Origin: Brevinema_A sp051649605
GTDB lineage: Bacteria; Spirochaetota; Brevinematia; Brevinematales; Brevinemataceae
Assembly (NCBI GenBank): GCA_051649605.1
Contig: JBOFHK010000017.1
Location: forward strand, 128,833 to 192,832
Length of the DNA stretch: 64,000 bases
Direction of reading: 5' to 3'
The first letter of the stretch is position 1. Each line of letters opens with the position of its first letter. Below are positions 1-8,177 of this stretch, piece by piece. Both the position numbers and the translations under genes were made by a program. A model generated the notes under the pieces. It made no database searches and was not told the origin of the DNA. It saw nothing but the letters and a program-made list of their open reading frames with translations.

Positions 1-590
1 TCTTCCCAGAGCCTGTTCGCGAATTGGACAAACCTTTCTTAATGCCTGTTGAAGACGTGTTCTCTATTTCTGGGCGTGGTACTGTTGTAACAGGGCGTAT
101 TGAACGTGGTGTTATTAAAATTCAAGATGAAGTTGAAATCATTGGATATGAAGATACTCGTAAATCCGTATGTACTGGTGTGGAAATGTTCCGTAAACAA
201 CTTGATCAAGGTCAAGCTGGGGATAATGCTGGTATTCTTTTAAGAGGTGTTGATAAAGAAGCAGTACGTCGTGGTATGGTTCTTGCAAAACCAAAATCAA
301 TTACCCCTCACAGAAAATTCAATGCGGAAGTTTATGTTCTTAAAGCTGAAGAAGGTGGACGTAAAACTCCATTCCATAAAGGTTATAGACCTCAGTTCTA
401 TATTAGAACAGCTGACGTTACTGGTAATATCATTGATATTAAAGGTGCGGATATGGTGATGCCTGGAGATAATATTCAGATGAGTATTGAATTAATCGTA
501 CCGATTGCTGTTGAAAATGGAATGCGTTTTGCTATTCGTGAAGGTGGACGTACAGTCGGTGCCGGTGTTGTTACCGAGATTTTAGAATAG
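1..590 (+). CDS. tuf: Elongation factor Tu, C-terminal part (5' end outside window)
   Basis: EF-Tu delivers aminoacyl-tRNA to the ribosome as a GTP complex. Only domains 2 and 3 are present, about the last 195 residues; the reading frame is open to the left edge, with complete codons from base 3. Visible family motifs are ISGRGTVVTGRIERG of domain 2, GMVLAKP, and the C-terminal GGRTVGAGVVTEI. The GTPase domain lies upstream of the window, so the apparent start inside it is not real. The gene sits 12 bp before rpsJ, the usual str-to-S10 junction in spirochaetes. Confidence 0.97.
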   Translation, partial: FPEPVRELDKPFLMPVEDVFSISGRGTVVTGRIERGVIKIQDEVEIIGYEDTRKSVCTGVEMFRKQLDQGQAGDNAGILLRGVDKEAVRRGMVLAKPKSITPHRKFNAEVYVLKAEEGGRKTPFHKGYRPQFYIRTADVTGNIIDIKGADMVMPGDNIQMSIELIVPIAVENGMRFAIREGGRTVGAGVVTEILE

Positions 591-602
591 AGGTTTCACA
601 TC

Positions 603-905
603 GTGAATAGAATTAGAGTGAGGCTCAAAGCCTATGACACAGTGTTGATTGAACAATCCACTGTTTCTATAGTAGAGTCTGTAAAAAGTAAAGGTGGTAG
701 GATCGCTGGTCCTATTCACCTTCCTACTCATATAAAAAAATATACAGTGTTGCGTTCTCCACATGTAGACAAAAATTCAAGGGAACAATTTGAAATGCGT
801 ACGCATAAAAGATTGATTGATATTTTTGAACCTACTACAGAACTCATCAATGCTTTATCGGAACTACAGTTGCCTGCAGGTGTAGAAGTAGAAATAAAGC
901 AATAG
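603..905 (+). CDS. rpsJ: 30S ribosomal protein S10
   Basis: S10 is a 30S head protein that also binds NusB in antitermination. The product is 100 residues, normal for the family, with the typical NRIRVRLKAYD start and the GPIHLPT loop. Initiation is at GTG 603, preceded by AGAGG at the end of tuf; no ATG lies in a suitable place. It is the first gene of the S10 part of a long ribosomal operon. No promoter is visible in the 12-bp gap, so it is probably transcribed together with tuf. Confidence 0.97.
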   Translation: MNRIRVRLKAYDTVLIEQSTVSIVESVKSKGGRIAGPIHLPTHIKKYTVLRSPHVDKNSREQFEMRTHKRLIDIFEPTTELINALSELQLPAGVEVEIKQ

Positions 906-923
906 TAATTTAGAGGATGTACA

Positions 924-1529
924 ATGAAGGCTAAGACCGTTGGAATTATCGGGAAAAAACTCGGTATGACTCAGTTATATGATAACAAAGGTGCTCTTTG
1001 CGGTGTTACTATCGTTGATTTTTCCGATACGGATGTATTAGGATTTCGTACTGTTGAAAAAGATGGGTATAATGCTGTTATCTTAGGATGCGGTTTCAAA
1101 ACTGTTAAAAAAGGGAAAGAAGTTAGAGAAAAAGCTAAATTTATTTCCGAAATTCGTGTTGAAGATACGACACCTTATCAAGGAAAAGTATACGAAGAAA
1201 TCTTAGGATCTCTTGGAAAAGTTGATGTTAGTTCTATCATGAAAGGTAAAGGATTTCAAGGTGCTATGAAACGTTGGAATTTTGGGGGAGGTCCAGCTAG
1301 CCATGGTTCTAAAACCCATCGCCGTGTTGGTTCTATTGGACAATGTACTTTCCCTGCTCGTGTTATTAAAGGTAAAAAAATGCCTGGGCATATGGGAGCA
1401 AAAAAAGTTACCATACTTAGTCAAAGACTTCTCCGTATTGATATAGATAGAAAACTTTTGTTTATCGAAGGATCCGTACCTGGTAGTAAACAAAGTTATG
1501 TTACTGTCCGAGATGCGGTAAAGGGGTAA
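924..1529 (+). CDS. rplC: 50S ribosomal protein L3
   Basis: L3 is an early-assembling 50S protein near the peptidyl transferase centre. The 201-residue product begins GIIGKKLGMTQLY and contains the family signature FQGAMKRW(N)F followed by HGSKTHR and MPGHMG, the loop that reaches the active site. The start ATG is preceded by GAGGATG. Two bases separate its stop from rplD, whose ribosome binding site lies inside the end of this gene, suggesting translational coupling. Confidence 0.97.
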   Translation: MKAKTVGIIGKKLGMTQLYDNKGALCGVTIVDFSDTDVLGFRTVEKDGYNAVILGCGFKTVKKGKEVREKAKFISEIRVEDTTPYQGKVYEEILGSLGKVDVSSIMKGKGFQGAMKRWNFGGGPASHGSKTHRRVGSIGQCTFPARVIKGKKMPGHMGAKKVTILSQRLLRIDIDRKLLFIEGSVPGSKQSYVTVRDAVKG

Positions 1530-1531
1530 TT

Positions 1532-2176
1532 ATGAAGTTTGATGTATATAATGCGAAGAAAAAAGTTCGTGAAATTGAACTTTCTAATATTTGGGAAAGT
1601 GCTTCTGGCAAATGCGTTCATCAGGTTGTTGTCGCTCGTCTTGCAAATGAAAGACAAGGGACTGCTTCTACAAAAACGCGTGCTGAAGTTAAAGGAACGG
1701 GAGCAAAACCATTTCGTCAAAAAGGATTGGGTAGAGCACGTCGTGGTTCTTTCTACTCCCCTTTAATTCGAGGTGGTGGTGTTACATTTGGGCCGAAACC
1801 AAGAGATTTTTCACAACATATTAATAAAAAACATAAAGCAAACGCTTATATTTTTGTTTTAGCAGAACTCAACCGTAAAGGGGCATTGAGAGTTGTGGAG
1901 TCTTTAGAACTCCAAGATGCAAAAACAAAAAGTTTTCTTGCTTTATTAGAACACAATATTGATACCGTAGATGGTCGTGTCGTAATTGTTGATTTAGACT
2001 ATAATGCTGATATGTTAAAAGCTTGTTCTAATATCCCAAAGAAAGAATATTATGGTGTTGACTTTATTGATATTCTGCCTTTGGTTTATGCAAAACAAGT
2101 AATCATTACAGAATCAGCCCTTCGTAAGTTTGAAGAACGATATACTGGTATGATTAAAGTGGGGAGAGGTTCATAA
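1532..2176 (+). CDS. rplD: 50S ribosomal protein L4
   Basis: L4 lines the polypeptide exit tunnel. The 214-residue product has the tunnel-loop signature GTGAKPFRQKGLGRARRGS around residues 55-73 and FGPKPRDF soon after. The ribosome binding site AAAGGGG lies at the end of rplC. Its stop overlaps the rplW start by one base (TAATG), a coupled arrangement. In E. coli L4 represses its own operon; no L4 leader is in view here because the operon promoter is upstream of the window. Confidence 0.96.
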   Translation: MKFDVYNAKKKVREIELSNIWESASGKCVHQVVVARLANERQGTASTKTRAEVKGTGAKPFRQKGLGRARRGSFYSPLIRGGGVTFGPKPRDFSQHINKKHKANAYIFVLAELNRKGALRVVESLELQDAKTKSFLALLEHNIDTVDGRVVIVDLDYNADMLKACSNIPKKEYYGVDFIDILPLVYAKQVIITESALRKFEERYTGMIKVGRGS

Positions 2177-2463
2177 TGATCATAAGTGAAATATTAGTCA
2201 GACCGATCTTAACTGAAAAAAGTTCTGCTCTTAGTAATCTTAATAAGTTTGTTTTTGAAGTTTCAATGGATACGAATAAAATAGAGATTAAAAAAGCGGT
2301 AGAATCGTATTACGGTGTGGAAGTTGATAAGGTTAACACTCTTATAGTAAAACCTCGTCAGAAAAATTTCCGTACAAAAAAAATGTCTCGTACAGGATTT
2401 ACAAAAAGCTATAAAAAAGCAATTGTCAGCTTGAAATCCGGTACGATTGACTTCTTAAAATAG
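2176..2463 (+). CDS. rplW: 50S ribosomal protein L23
   Basis: L23 sits at the exit of the ribosomal tunnel and docks trigger factor and SRP. The product is 95 residues, with the family core (RPILTEKSS near the N-terminus, KKAVESYYGVEVDKVNT, and the basic loop). The start codon overlaps the rplD stop by one base and a GGGGAGAGG Shine-Dalgarno stretch lies just upstream. The next gene, rplB, starts 9 bp downstream. Confidence 0.96.
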   Translation: MIISEILVRPILTEKSSALSNLNKFVFEVSMDTNKIEIKKAVESYYGVEVDKVNTLIVKPRQKNFRTKKMSRTGFTKSYKKAIVSLKSGTIDFLK

Positions 2464-2472
2464 AGGCAGATA

Positions 2473-3306
2473 ATGGGTATCAAACGATTTAAACCAAAAA
2501 CCCCAGGACTTCGCCACAGGGTAGCTTTTGATTATTCCGAAATCACTAAAACTGAGCCGGAAAAATCTCTTGTTACGATGACTCTTCGAGGTAAAGGTAA
2601 TGGACGTAATAGCCAAGGTCGTATTACTGTTCGCCATCGTGGTGGCGGTAGTAAACAACTATACCGTGCTATTGATTTTAAGCGTAATAAATGGGATATA
2701 GAAGCAAAAGTTGTTTCTATAGAATACGATCCAAATCGTAGTGCTCGTATTGCTCTTCTTCATTATATGGATGGAGAAAAAGCTTATATCTTAGCACCTA
2801 ATGGCTTAAAAGTCGGTGATAGGATCACCGCAGGAATACAGACAGAGGTTAAAATAGGTAATGCTATGCCTTTGGAGAATATTCCTGTAGGTACTGTTCT
2901 ACACAATATCGAAATGAAACCTGGAAAAGGTGGACAACTAGCACGATCTGCTGGTACTAGTGCAAAATTAGACGGTAAAGAAAATGGTTATGCCTTTTTG
3001 AGTCTTCCTTCGGGGGAGATTAGAATTGTTCTTCTTCGCTGTATGGCGACTATTGGTGAAGTTGGAAATGCAGAACGATTGAATATTGTTTATGGAAGTG
3101 CTGGGGCAAAACGTCATCTTGGATGGCGTCCGACCGTTCGTGGTGTTGCGATGAACGCTCATGACCACCCTCACGGTGGTGGACGTGGTAGACAGAAAGG
3201 TTATAAAAAACCAACTTCTCCTACTGGCGTTCCTTCCAAAGGCTACCGAACCCGTAAGAAAACAAAAACGTCTAATCGTTATATTGTTTCCAAAAGAAAA
3301 AGATAG
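2473..3306 (+). CDS. rplB: 50S ribosomal protein L2
   Basis: L2 is a universal 50S protein needed for peptidyl transfer and subunit joining. The 277-residue product is full length, with RNSQGRITVRHRGGG, the OB-fold and SH3 parts, and the C-terminal PTVRGVAMNAHDHPHGGG loop including the functionally important histidine. The tail is rich in Lys and Arg. The gene is tightly spaced in the S10 cluster, with AGAGG before its start. Confidence 0.97.
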   Translation: MGIKRFKPKTPGLRHRVAFDYSEITKTEPEKSLVTMTLRGKGNGRNSQGRITVRHRGGGSKQLYRAIDFKRNKWDIEAKVVSIEYDPNRSARIALLHYMDGEKAYILAPNGLKVGDRITAGIQTEVKIGNAMPLENIPVGTVLHNIEMKPGKGGQLARSAGTSAKLDGKENGYAFLSLPSGEIRIVLLRCMATIGEVGNAERLNIVYGSAGAKRHLGWRPTVRGVAMNAHDHPHGGGRGRQKGYKKPTSPTGVPSKGYRTRKKTKTSNRYIVSKRKR

Positions 3307-3318
3307 GCCGGAGGATAT

Positions 3319-3606
3319 ATGGCACGTTCGATTAAAAAAGGACCGTATATTGACGCTTCTTTGTATAAGAAAGTGGCTGCGGTTCAAGATACTATTGCTT
3401 CTGGAAATTCCAAGCCAATCAAAACTTGGTCACGCCGGTCTACTGTTCTTCCAGAAATGATAGGCTTGACATTTCAAGTACATAATGGTAAAATGTTTGT
3501 ACCGGTTTATATCAACGAGAATATGGTTGGTCATAAGCTGGGAGAATTTTCACCAACCCGCGTATTCCGCGGACATGCTGGTTCTAAAAAAGCCGGCAAG
3601 AAATAA
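3319..3606 (+). CDS. rpsS: 30S ribosomal protein S19
   Basis: S19 belongs to the 30S head, forms a complex with S13 and contacts the A site. The product is 95 residues and begins with the family hallmark ARSIKKGP(Y); it also has IKTWSRRS, KMFVPVYI and the C-terminal GEFSPTRVFRGH motif. A GGAGG ribosome binding site precedes the ATG. The gene is in its canonical position between rplB and rplV. Confidence 0.97.
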   Translation: MARSIKKGPYIDASLYKKVAAVQDTIASGNSKPIKTWSRRSTVLPEMIGLTFQVHNGKMFVPVYINENMVGHKLGEFSPTRVFRGHAGSKKAGKK

Positions 3607-3621
3607 AATAAGGAGTGATTC

Positions 3622-3963
3622 ATGAATGTTGCTATTGCTAAAGCAAAATCCTTACGAATTTCTTCTATGAAACTGCGGCGTATTGCACGTCTTGTGAAAG
3701 ATGTACAGGTGGATGTTGCTCTTGCGATGTTAAATCATATGCCTCAAAAAGGTGCAAAAATGATTTATAAAGTCGTTCATGCAGCAAAAGCGAATTTTCT
3801 TCATAAAAATCCAAATGGGAACACTACCGATTTGAGTATTTCCACTATTTTTGTGAATGAAGGTACGGCGTATGCTCGTTCTAAACCTCGTGCTCGTGGT
3901 AAAGCTGATCGTATGTATCGTTCTACTGCCCATTTGACGTTGTATTTGGGCGATAAGGAGTAA
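3622..3963 (+). CDS. rplV: 50S ribosomal protein L22
   Basis: L22 binds 23S rRNA and its hairpin lines the exit tunnel, a site of macrolide resistance mutations in other species. The product is 113 residues, with the long beta hairpin containing YARSKPRARGKADR near residues 80-95, a typical family feature. AAGGAG precedes the start. Its end carries the ribosome binding site (AAGGAG) for rpsC, whose start is 3 bases after the stop. Confidence 0.96.
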   Translation: MNVAIAKAKSLRISSMKLRRIARLVKDVQVDVALAMLNHMPQKGAKMIYKVVHAAKANFLHKNPNGNTTDLSISTIFVNEGTAYARSKPRARGKADRMYRSTAHLTLYLGDKE

Positions 3964-3966
3964 TTC

Positions 3967-4581
3967 ATGGGGCAAAAAGTACACCCAGTAGGATATCGTG
4001 TTGGAATAAGTAAACCTTGGGAATCATCTTGGTTTTCAGAGAAGAATTTTGCTTTATTCTTACATGAAGATTACAAAGTTCGTGATCTTCTACATAAAGA
4101 ATATAAAAGGGCATTTTTATCAAAGATAGAAATTTCACGATTTCCTGGACTTGTTAACGTTACCGTTCATTCTGGAAAACCAGGTATATTGATTGGGCGT
4201 AAAGGGGCAGAGATTGATGTGATCGCTAATAAACTTTCCAAACTGATTGATGGAAAGAAAGTTTCTCTTTCTGTTAAAGAAGTGAAACAAGGCGAGCTGG
4301 ATGCTTCTATTATTGGTGCAGATATTGCAGCTCAGATAGAACGCCGTGTTGCTTATAAAAGAGCAATCAAACAAGCGATTCGTAACGCAATGCGTGCGGG
4401 AGCTCAAGGGATTAAAATTCGTATCTCGGGACGTCTCAATAATGCTGAGATTGCTCGTAGTGAAGAATTTAAAGAAGGACGAATGTCTCTAAACACCTTA
4501 AATGCTGATATTGATTACCGTTTAACTGAAGCGTTAACGCAAATGGGAATTATTGGTATTAAAGTGTGGTTAGCGAAATAA
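3967..4581 (+). CDS. rpsC: 30S ribosomal protein S3 (short C-terminus)
   Basis: S3 lies at the mRNA entry site of the 30S subunit and helps helicase activity. The N-terminus (GQKVHPVGYRVGI), the KH domain with PGILIGRKGAEID, and the C-terminal domain with GIKIRISGRLNNAEIARSE are all present. The 204-residue chain ends directly after GIIGIKVWLAK, so the basic tail found in many S3 proteins (218-233 residues) is absent. The ribosome binding site sits at the rplV stop. Confidence 0.96.
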   Translation: MGQKVHPVGYRVGISKPWESSWFSEKNFALFLHEDYKVRDLLHKEYKRAFLSKIEISRFPGLVNVTVHSGKPGILIGRKGAEIDVIANKLSKLIDGKKVSLSVKEVKQGELDASIIGADIAAQIERRVAYKRAIKQAIRNAMRAGAQGIKIRISGRLNNAEIARSEEFKEGRMSLNTLNADIDYRLTEALTQMGIIGIKVWLAK

Positions 4582-4612
4582 GTCAAAAAAATAAACTGAG
4601 GAGAATTCTCCC

Positions 4613-5029
4613 ATGTTGATGCCATCTAAGGTTAAATACAGAAAGCAGCACAGAGCTAAAATTAATCATTCTCCTGTTCATGATGGGGAAATGGTCTCTT
4701 TTGGAGATTATGGAATGATAGCATTAGAAGCAGCGTGGCTGACCAATAGACAAATTGAATCTGCCCGTATCGCGATCAACCGTTATCTCAAAAGAGGGGC
4801 GAAGGTTTGGATTAGGATATTTCCAGATCATCCTTATACCAGTAAAGGTGAAGGTGTTCGTATGGGTAAAGGGAAAGGGTCTCCAGATGGATGGATTGCT
4901 CCAATCCGACCTGGTAAAGTTCTTTTTGAGATTACCGGTGTTGACGAAACGAAGGCAAAAGAAGCATTTCGTTTGGCTGGACACAAACTACCGATTAAGG
5001 TGAAATTTGTCAAGAGAATCGAGGGGTAA
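4613..5029 (+). CDS. rplP: 50S ribosomal protein L16
   Basis: L16 organises the A-site tRNA region of the 50S subunit. The product is 138 residues and begins MLMPSKVKYRKQHR, typical of the family, with the RxWIRIFPD(H) and MGKGKGSPDGW motifs. Two ATG codons lie at 4613 and 4619; GAGGAG about 9 bases before the first favours 4613 and matches the usual 'MLMP' start. Its last codons contain the ribosome binding site of rpmC. Confidence 0.97.
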   Translation: MLMPSKVKYRKQHRAKINHSPVHDGEMVSFGDYGMIALEAAWLTNRQIESARIAINRYLKRGAKVWIRIFPDHPYTSKGEGVRMGKGKGSPDGWIAPIRPGKVLFEITGVDETKAKEAFRLAGHKLPIKVKFVKRIEG

Positions 5030-5030
5030 T

Positions 5031-5252
5031 ATGACTAAAGTTCAGAATCTTCGTTCCTTGTCAGAAGCAGAACTTCTTTCAATGAAAAAAGACTTGCAGG
5101 AAAAAATAATGCATGTTCGTTTTCGTTCTAAATTTGAAGCTCCTAAAAATATTATGGAGATCCGAAATATGAAACGAACTATTGCACGAATTAACACTTT
5201 AATCAGTGAAACGGAACTTGAGATCCGTACACCGAGTAAAGAACAAAAGTAA
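5031..5252 (+). CDS. rpmC: 50S ribosomal protein L29
   Basis: L29 is a small two-helix protein near the tunnel exit and part of the binding site for nascent-chain factors. I place the start at ATG 5031, because GAGGGG lies 4 to 10 bases upstream and the 73-residue product then begins TKVQNLRSLSEAEL, as in other L29 proteins; a longer frame opening from TTG 5007 would overlap rplP. The hallmark KKDLQEKIMHVRF follows. It is one base downstream of the rplP stop. Confidence 0.94.
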   Translation: MTKVQNLRSLSEAELLSMKKDLQEKIMHVRFRSKFEAPKNIMEIRNMKRTIARINTLISETELEIRTPSKEQK

Positions 5253-5263
5253 AGGAAAGCAGA

Positions 5264-5515
5264 ATGACAAAGCAAAAGACCTTTACAGGAGTAGTTTCCA
5301 GTGATAAAATGGATAAGTCTCGCTCCGTTGTTATTACGACTAAGGAAAAACACCCTTTATATAAAAAGTATGTTCCTAAACGTAAAAAACTAATGGTTCA
5401 TGACGAACAAAACACTTCTGCTCTTGGTGATAAAGTACTAATAGGAGAATCAAGACCTATTAGTAAGCGTAAAAGCTGGGTTCTTCTTGAGGTCCTAGAG
5501 AAACACCAGGACTAA
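5264..5515 (+). CDS. rpsQ: 30S ribosomal protein S17
   Basis: S17 is an OB-fold protein that binds 16S rRNA early in 30S assembly. The 83-residue product contains GVVSSDKMDKS(R)VV near the N-terminus, KKYVPKRKKLMVHDE in the middle and the family signature GDKVLIGESRPISKRK(S)W near the C-terminus. It has AAAGGA before its ATG and follows rpmC directly, the usual order. Confidence 0.96.
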   Translation: MTKQKTFTGVVSSDKMDKSRSVVITTKEKHPLYKKYVPKRKKLMVHDEQNTSALGDKVLIGESRPISKRKSWVLLEVLEKHQD

Positions 5516-5534
5516 AAACGGGAGGAATTTATAT

Positions 5535-5903
5535 ATGATAATGCTTGGAACACGCTTAGATGTTGCTGATAACAGTGGTGCTAAAGTAATAGAATGTATC
5601 CACGTTGTTGGTAGTACACGTCGCCGATATGCGTCGGTAGGAGATATTATTGTAGCTGCAGTAAAAAGCGTATCTCCAAATGCTCCTATTAAAAAAGGAG
5701 ATGTTGTACGAGCAGTAGTTGTTCGTACAAAAAAAGAAATTAACCGTACTGATGGTTCAGCTATTCGTTTTGACCGCAATTCTGCTGTCATTGTGAATAA
5801 AAAAAATGAACCCAGCGGAACTCGTATTTTTGGACCCGTAGGACGGGAGTTAAGAGATAGAGATTTTATGAAAATCGTATCTCTCGCTCCTGAAGTATTT
5901 TAG
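5535..5903 (+). CDS. rplN: 50S ribosomal protein L14
   Basis: L14 lies at the subunit interface and is the docking site of silencing factor RsfS. The product is 122 residues, the exact family length, with GTRLDVADNSGAK at the start, PNAPIKKGDVVRAVVVRTKKE in the middle and the C-terminal IFGPVGRELR(D). GGGAGG precedes ATG 5535; a second ATG two codons later is possible but the first matches the usual length. Confidence 0.97.
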   Translation: MIMLGTRLDVADNSGAKVIECIHVVGSTRRRYASVGDIIVAAVKSVSPNAPIKKGDVVRAVVVRTKKEINRTDGSAIRFDRNSAVIVNKKNEPSGTRIFGPVGRELRDRDFMKIVSLAPEVF

Positions 5904-5912
5904 GAGGATACC

Positions 5913-6227
5913 GTGAAAATTAAAAAAAACGATGAAGTTATAGTAATTTCCGGTAGAGATAAAGGACGTAGAGGCGAGATCTTCCACGTATTTCCTTCTA
6001 AAGACACTGTTCTTGTCCGCGGCGTCAATTTTGTAAAAAAGACAGTAAAGAAAAGTCAAGAACATCCGAATGGAACTATTCTTGAAAGAGAAGCACCAAT
6101 TCATGTGTCTAATGTTATGCTCTATTGCCCTAAAGTTGATAAAGGTGTTCGTATTGAACATGTTATTGATGAAAAAGGTAATAAAAGACGCAAAGCAAAA
6201 GGCGTTGACTACTTTTTTGATAATTAA
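5913..6227 (+). CDS. rplX: 50S ribosomal protein L24
   Basis: L24 is an assembly initiator of the 50S subunit. The 104-residue product contains the KOW motif (DEVIVISGRDKGRRGEI, residues about 7-23) and the following VLVRGVNFVKK segment. The start is GTG 5913, supported by AGGAGG eight bases upstream; no ATG is available nearby. It lies between rplN and rplE as in most bacteria. Confidence 0.95.
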   Translation: MKIKKNDEVIVISGRDKGRRGEIFHVFPSKDTVLVRGVNFVKKTVKKSQEHPNGTILEREAPIHVSNVMLYCPKVDKGVRIEHVIDEKGNKRRKAKGVDYFFDN

Positions 6228-6238
6228 GAGGCTTCATA

Positions 6239-6973
6239 ATGGCTGAAAACAAAGAAAAAACTGTTGCAGAAGCAGTAGAAAAAACACCTGTTGCTAAAAA
6301 AACAACCATCAAAAAAGCAACAGAGAAAACACCTGTTGCTAAAAAATCTATAGAGAAAGCACCTACTGCTAAAAAAGAAGTTACACCGAAAGAAGCTACT
6401 CCTAAAGCAAAAAAAGTACCTCTAAAAAGCCAGTCTCGTTTTAAAGCTCGCTACGAAAATGAGATCAAAGTTGCTCTTCATAAAGAGTTTGCTTATAAAT
6501 CTCCAATGGCGATTCCTTATATTGACAAGATAGTGATTAATATGGGTGTTGGTGATGCGATCTCAGATAAAAATATCGCTGATGCTGCTGTTAATGATTT
6601 AACCTTATTAGCGGGGCAGAAAGCAGTAAAAACCTTAGCTCGCAAATCGGTCTCCAATTTTAAATTACGTGAAGGAATGGCAATTGGAGCGAAAGTAACT
6701 CTTCGGAAAAACCGTATGTTTGATTTCTTAGATAAACTTATTTCTGTAGCTTTACCTCGTGTGCGTGATTTTAGAGGGGTTAAGGTAACAGGGTTTGATG
6801 GAAGAGGTAATTTTTCTTTTGGGGTAACAGAGCAGATCATTTTCCCAGAGATTAATTTTGATAAAATTGCTAAAGTTCGAGGAATGGATATTACCATTGT
6901 TACGACAGCTAATACGGATCAGGAAGCAAAAAGTCTATTGACTCATTTCGGCTTTCCTTTTCGTAATAAGTAA
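6239..6973 (+). CDS. rplE: 50S ribosomal protein L5 with long Lys/Ala-rich N-terminal extension
   Basis: L5 binds 5S rRNA and contacts P-site tRNA. The conserved protein occupies about residues 65-244 (AIPYIDKIVINMGVG, RVRDFRGV, FGVTEQIIFPEI, MDITIVTTA), equal to a normal L5 of about 179 residues. In front is an extra tail of roughly 65 residues, low in complexity and built from imperfect repeats such as EKTPVAKK. The ATG at 6239 has a good AGAGG site, and the tail is in frame without a stop, so it appears to be translated. The function of the tail is unknown; it looks like an RNA-binding basic tail. Confidence 0.94.
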   Translation: MAENKEKTVAEAVEKTPVAKKTTIKKATEKTPVAKKSIEKAPTAKKEVTPKEATPKAKKVPLKSQSRFKARYENEIKVALHKEFAYKSPMAIPYIDKIVINMGVGDAISDKNIADAAVNDLTLLAGQKAVKTLARKSVSNFKLREGMAIGAKVTLRKNRMFDFLDKLISVALPRVRDFRGVKVTGFDGRGNFSFGVTEQIIFPEINFDKIAKVRGMDITIVTTANTDQEAKSLLTHFGFPFRNK

Positions 6974-6987
6974 GCGGGGGCTACAAT

Positions 6988-7173
6988 ATGGCAAAACAAT
7001 CAATGATCCAACGCTGGAAGAAAAAACCAAAATTCGCTGCACGAGCTTACAACCGTTGTAATATCTGTGGTCGTCCTCGTTCTTATATGCGAGATTTTGG
7101 AGTCTGTCGTTTATGTTTCCGTAAGCTTGCTTCACAAGGACAAATACCAGGTGTTGTCAAATCTTCTTGGTAA
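6988..7173 (+). CDS. rpsZ: 30S ribosomal protein S14, zinc-binding type
   Basis: S14 is a 30S head protein. At 61 residues it is the short, zinc-binding (type Z) form: the four ligands are in CNICGRPR and CRLC (about residues 24-43), and the start AKQSMIQRW and the end GQIPGVVKSSW are characteristic. It lies between rplE and rpsH as expected. A 55-bp gap to rpsH follows, with a small hairpin (GAGAAC/GTTCTC, 7185-7199). Confidence 0.96.
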   Translation: MAKQSMIQRWKKKPKFAARAYNRCNICGRPRSYMRDFGVCRLCFRKLASQGQIPGVVKSSW

Positions 7174-7228
7174 GATTTAGTTTAGAGAACAGAGTTCTCA
7201 TCAAAAAAAAAATAAGGCGAGGAATCCT

Positions 7229-7609
7229 ATGGATATTATCGCAGATAGCTTAACAAAAATAAGAAATGCTACTATGCGTAGTCTTTCCAAAACAACAGTA
7301 AGAAAGACGAAGCTTATTGAAGAGCTTCTAAAAATAATGAAGCGTGAAGGATATATTGAGAATTATAAAGATAGTACTCAAGCTTTCATGATCGACGTTA
7401 CCTTAAAATATATTAATGGCAAATCAGTTATTGATAATATTAAGCGTATTAGTAAACTTTCACGTCGTGTATATGTTGGAAAAGATTCTATTCCTAGAGT
7501 TTATAATAACTACGGAATAGCGATTCTTACTACATCTAAAGGTATAATAACAGATAAAGAAGCTCGTTTCCTAGGAGTAGGTGGCGAAGTTCTTTGTCAT
7601 ATTTGGTAG
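7229..7609 (+). CDS. rpsH: 30S ribosomal protein S8
   Basis: S8 binds the central domain of 16S rRNA and in E. coli also represses the spc operon. The 126-residue product begins DIIADSLTKIRNA and carries the C-terminal signature YGIAILTTSKGIITDKEAR, normally GIxIxSTSKGVMTDxEAR. The ribosome binding site is GGCGAGG about 10 bases before ATG 7229. I see no clear copy of the E. coli S8 operator at rplE. Confidence 0.95.
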   Translation: MDIIADSLTKIRNATMRSLSKTTVRKTKLIEELLKIMKREGYIENYKDSTQAFMIDVTLKYINGKSVIDNIKRISKLSRRVYVGKDSIPRVYNNYGIAILTTSKGIITDKEARFLGVGGEVLCHIW

Positions 7610-7618
7610 GAGTCCACT

Positions 7619-8164
7619 ATGTCTCGTTTGGCAAAAAAATCCCTGCCCATTCCCAATGGCGTAACCGTTGCGGTAGAAAATGGGATTGTATCGTTTAAAG
7701 GAAATTTGGGAACTCTTTCTCAAGAATTCGATACAAATTTAATTAGTCCTATTCTTGAAGGGACAGGATTATTAGTAAATCGTCTTAGTGATCTTAAAGA
7801 AGCAAAAGCAAAACAAGGTCTTTATTGGGCGTTGTTTCGAAATCATCTAACAGGTGTTTCTGCTGGTTTTGAAAAACTTTTAGAAATTCAAGGGATTGGT
7901 TATCGTTGGGAAGTTAAAGGGCAAAATCTCCATTGTACGGTTGGTTTTTCTCATCCTGTTGTTTTTGTTGCTCCTGATGGAATCAAGTTAGAACAATCTT
8001 CTCCAAACACTGTTGCTGTCAAAGGAATTGACCGCCAACTTGTTGGACAAGTTGCTGCTAATATCCGTTTTATCAAAAAACCTGAACCTTACAAAGGGAA
8101 AGGGATTCGATATTCTGGTGAAGTAGTACGCCTCAAAGAAGGGAAAAGTTCTGGTAAAAAATAG
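7619..8164 (+). CDS. rplF: 50S ribosomal protein L6
   Basis: L6 lies near the factor-binding site of the 50S subunit. The product is 181 residues and has two related domains; the C-terminal signature PEPYKGKGIRYSGE (about residues 153-166) is clear. AGGAGT precedes the ATG. The 90 bp after this gene are unusually long for the operon and hold a hairpin and a promoter-like sequence, listed separately. Confidence 0.96.
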   Translation: MSRLAKKSLPIPNGVTVAVENGIVSFKGNLGTLSQEFDTNLISPILEGTGLLVNRLSDLKEAKAKQGLYWALFRNHLTGVSAGFEKLLEIQGIGYRWEVKGQNLHCTVGFSHPVVFVAPDGIKLEQSSPNTVAVKGIDRQLVGQVAANIRFIKKPEPYKGKGIRYSGEVVRLKEGKSSGKK

Positions 8165-8177
8165 ATAGAACAATTCG

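Noticed and set aside
2968..3387. Open frame of 139 codons on the minus strand in rplB-rpsS
   Set aside because: It lies opposite conserved ribosomal genes, has no ribosome binding site or recognisable motif, and is a shadow of their codon use.
6517..6897. Open frame of 126 codons on the minus strand opposite rplE
   Set aside because: The sense strand is a conserved L5 gene; nothing on the complement supports expression.
7185..7199. Hairpin between rpsZ and rpsH as a terminator
   Set aside because: The 6-bp stem is short and is followed by an A-run, not a T-run, on the coding strand; the operon continues.
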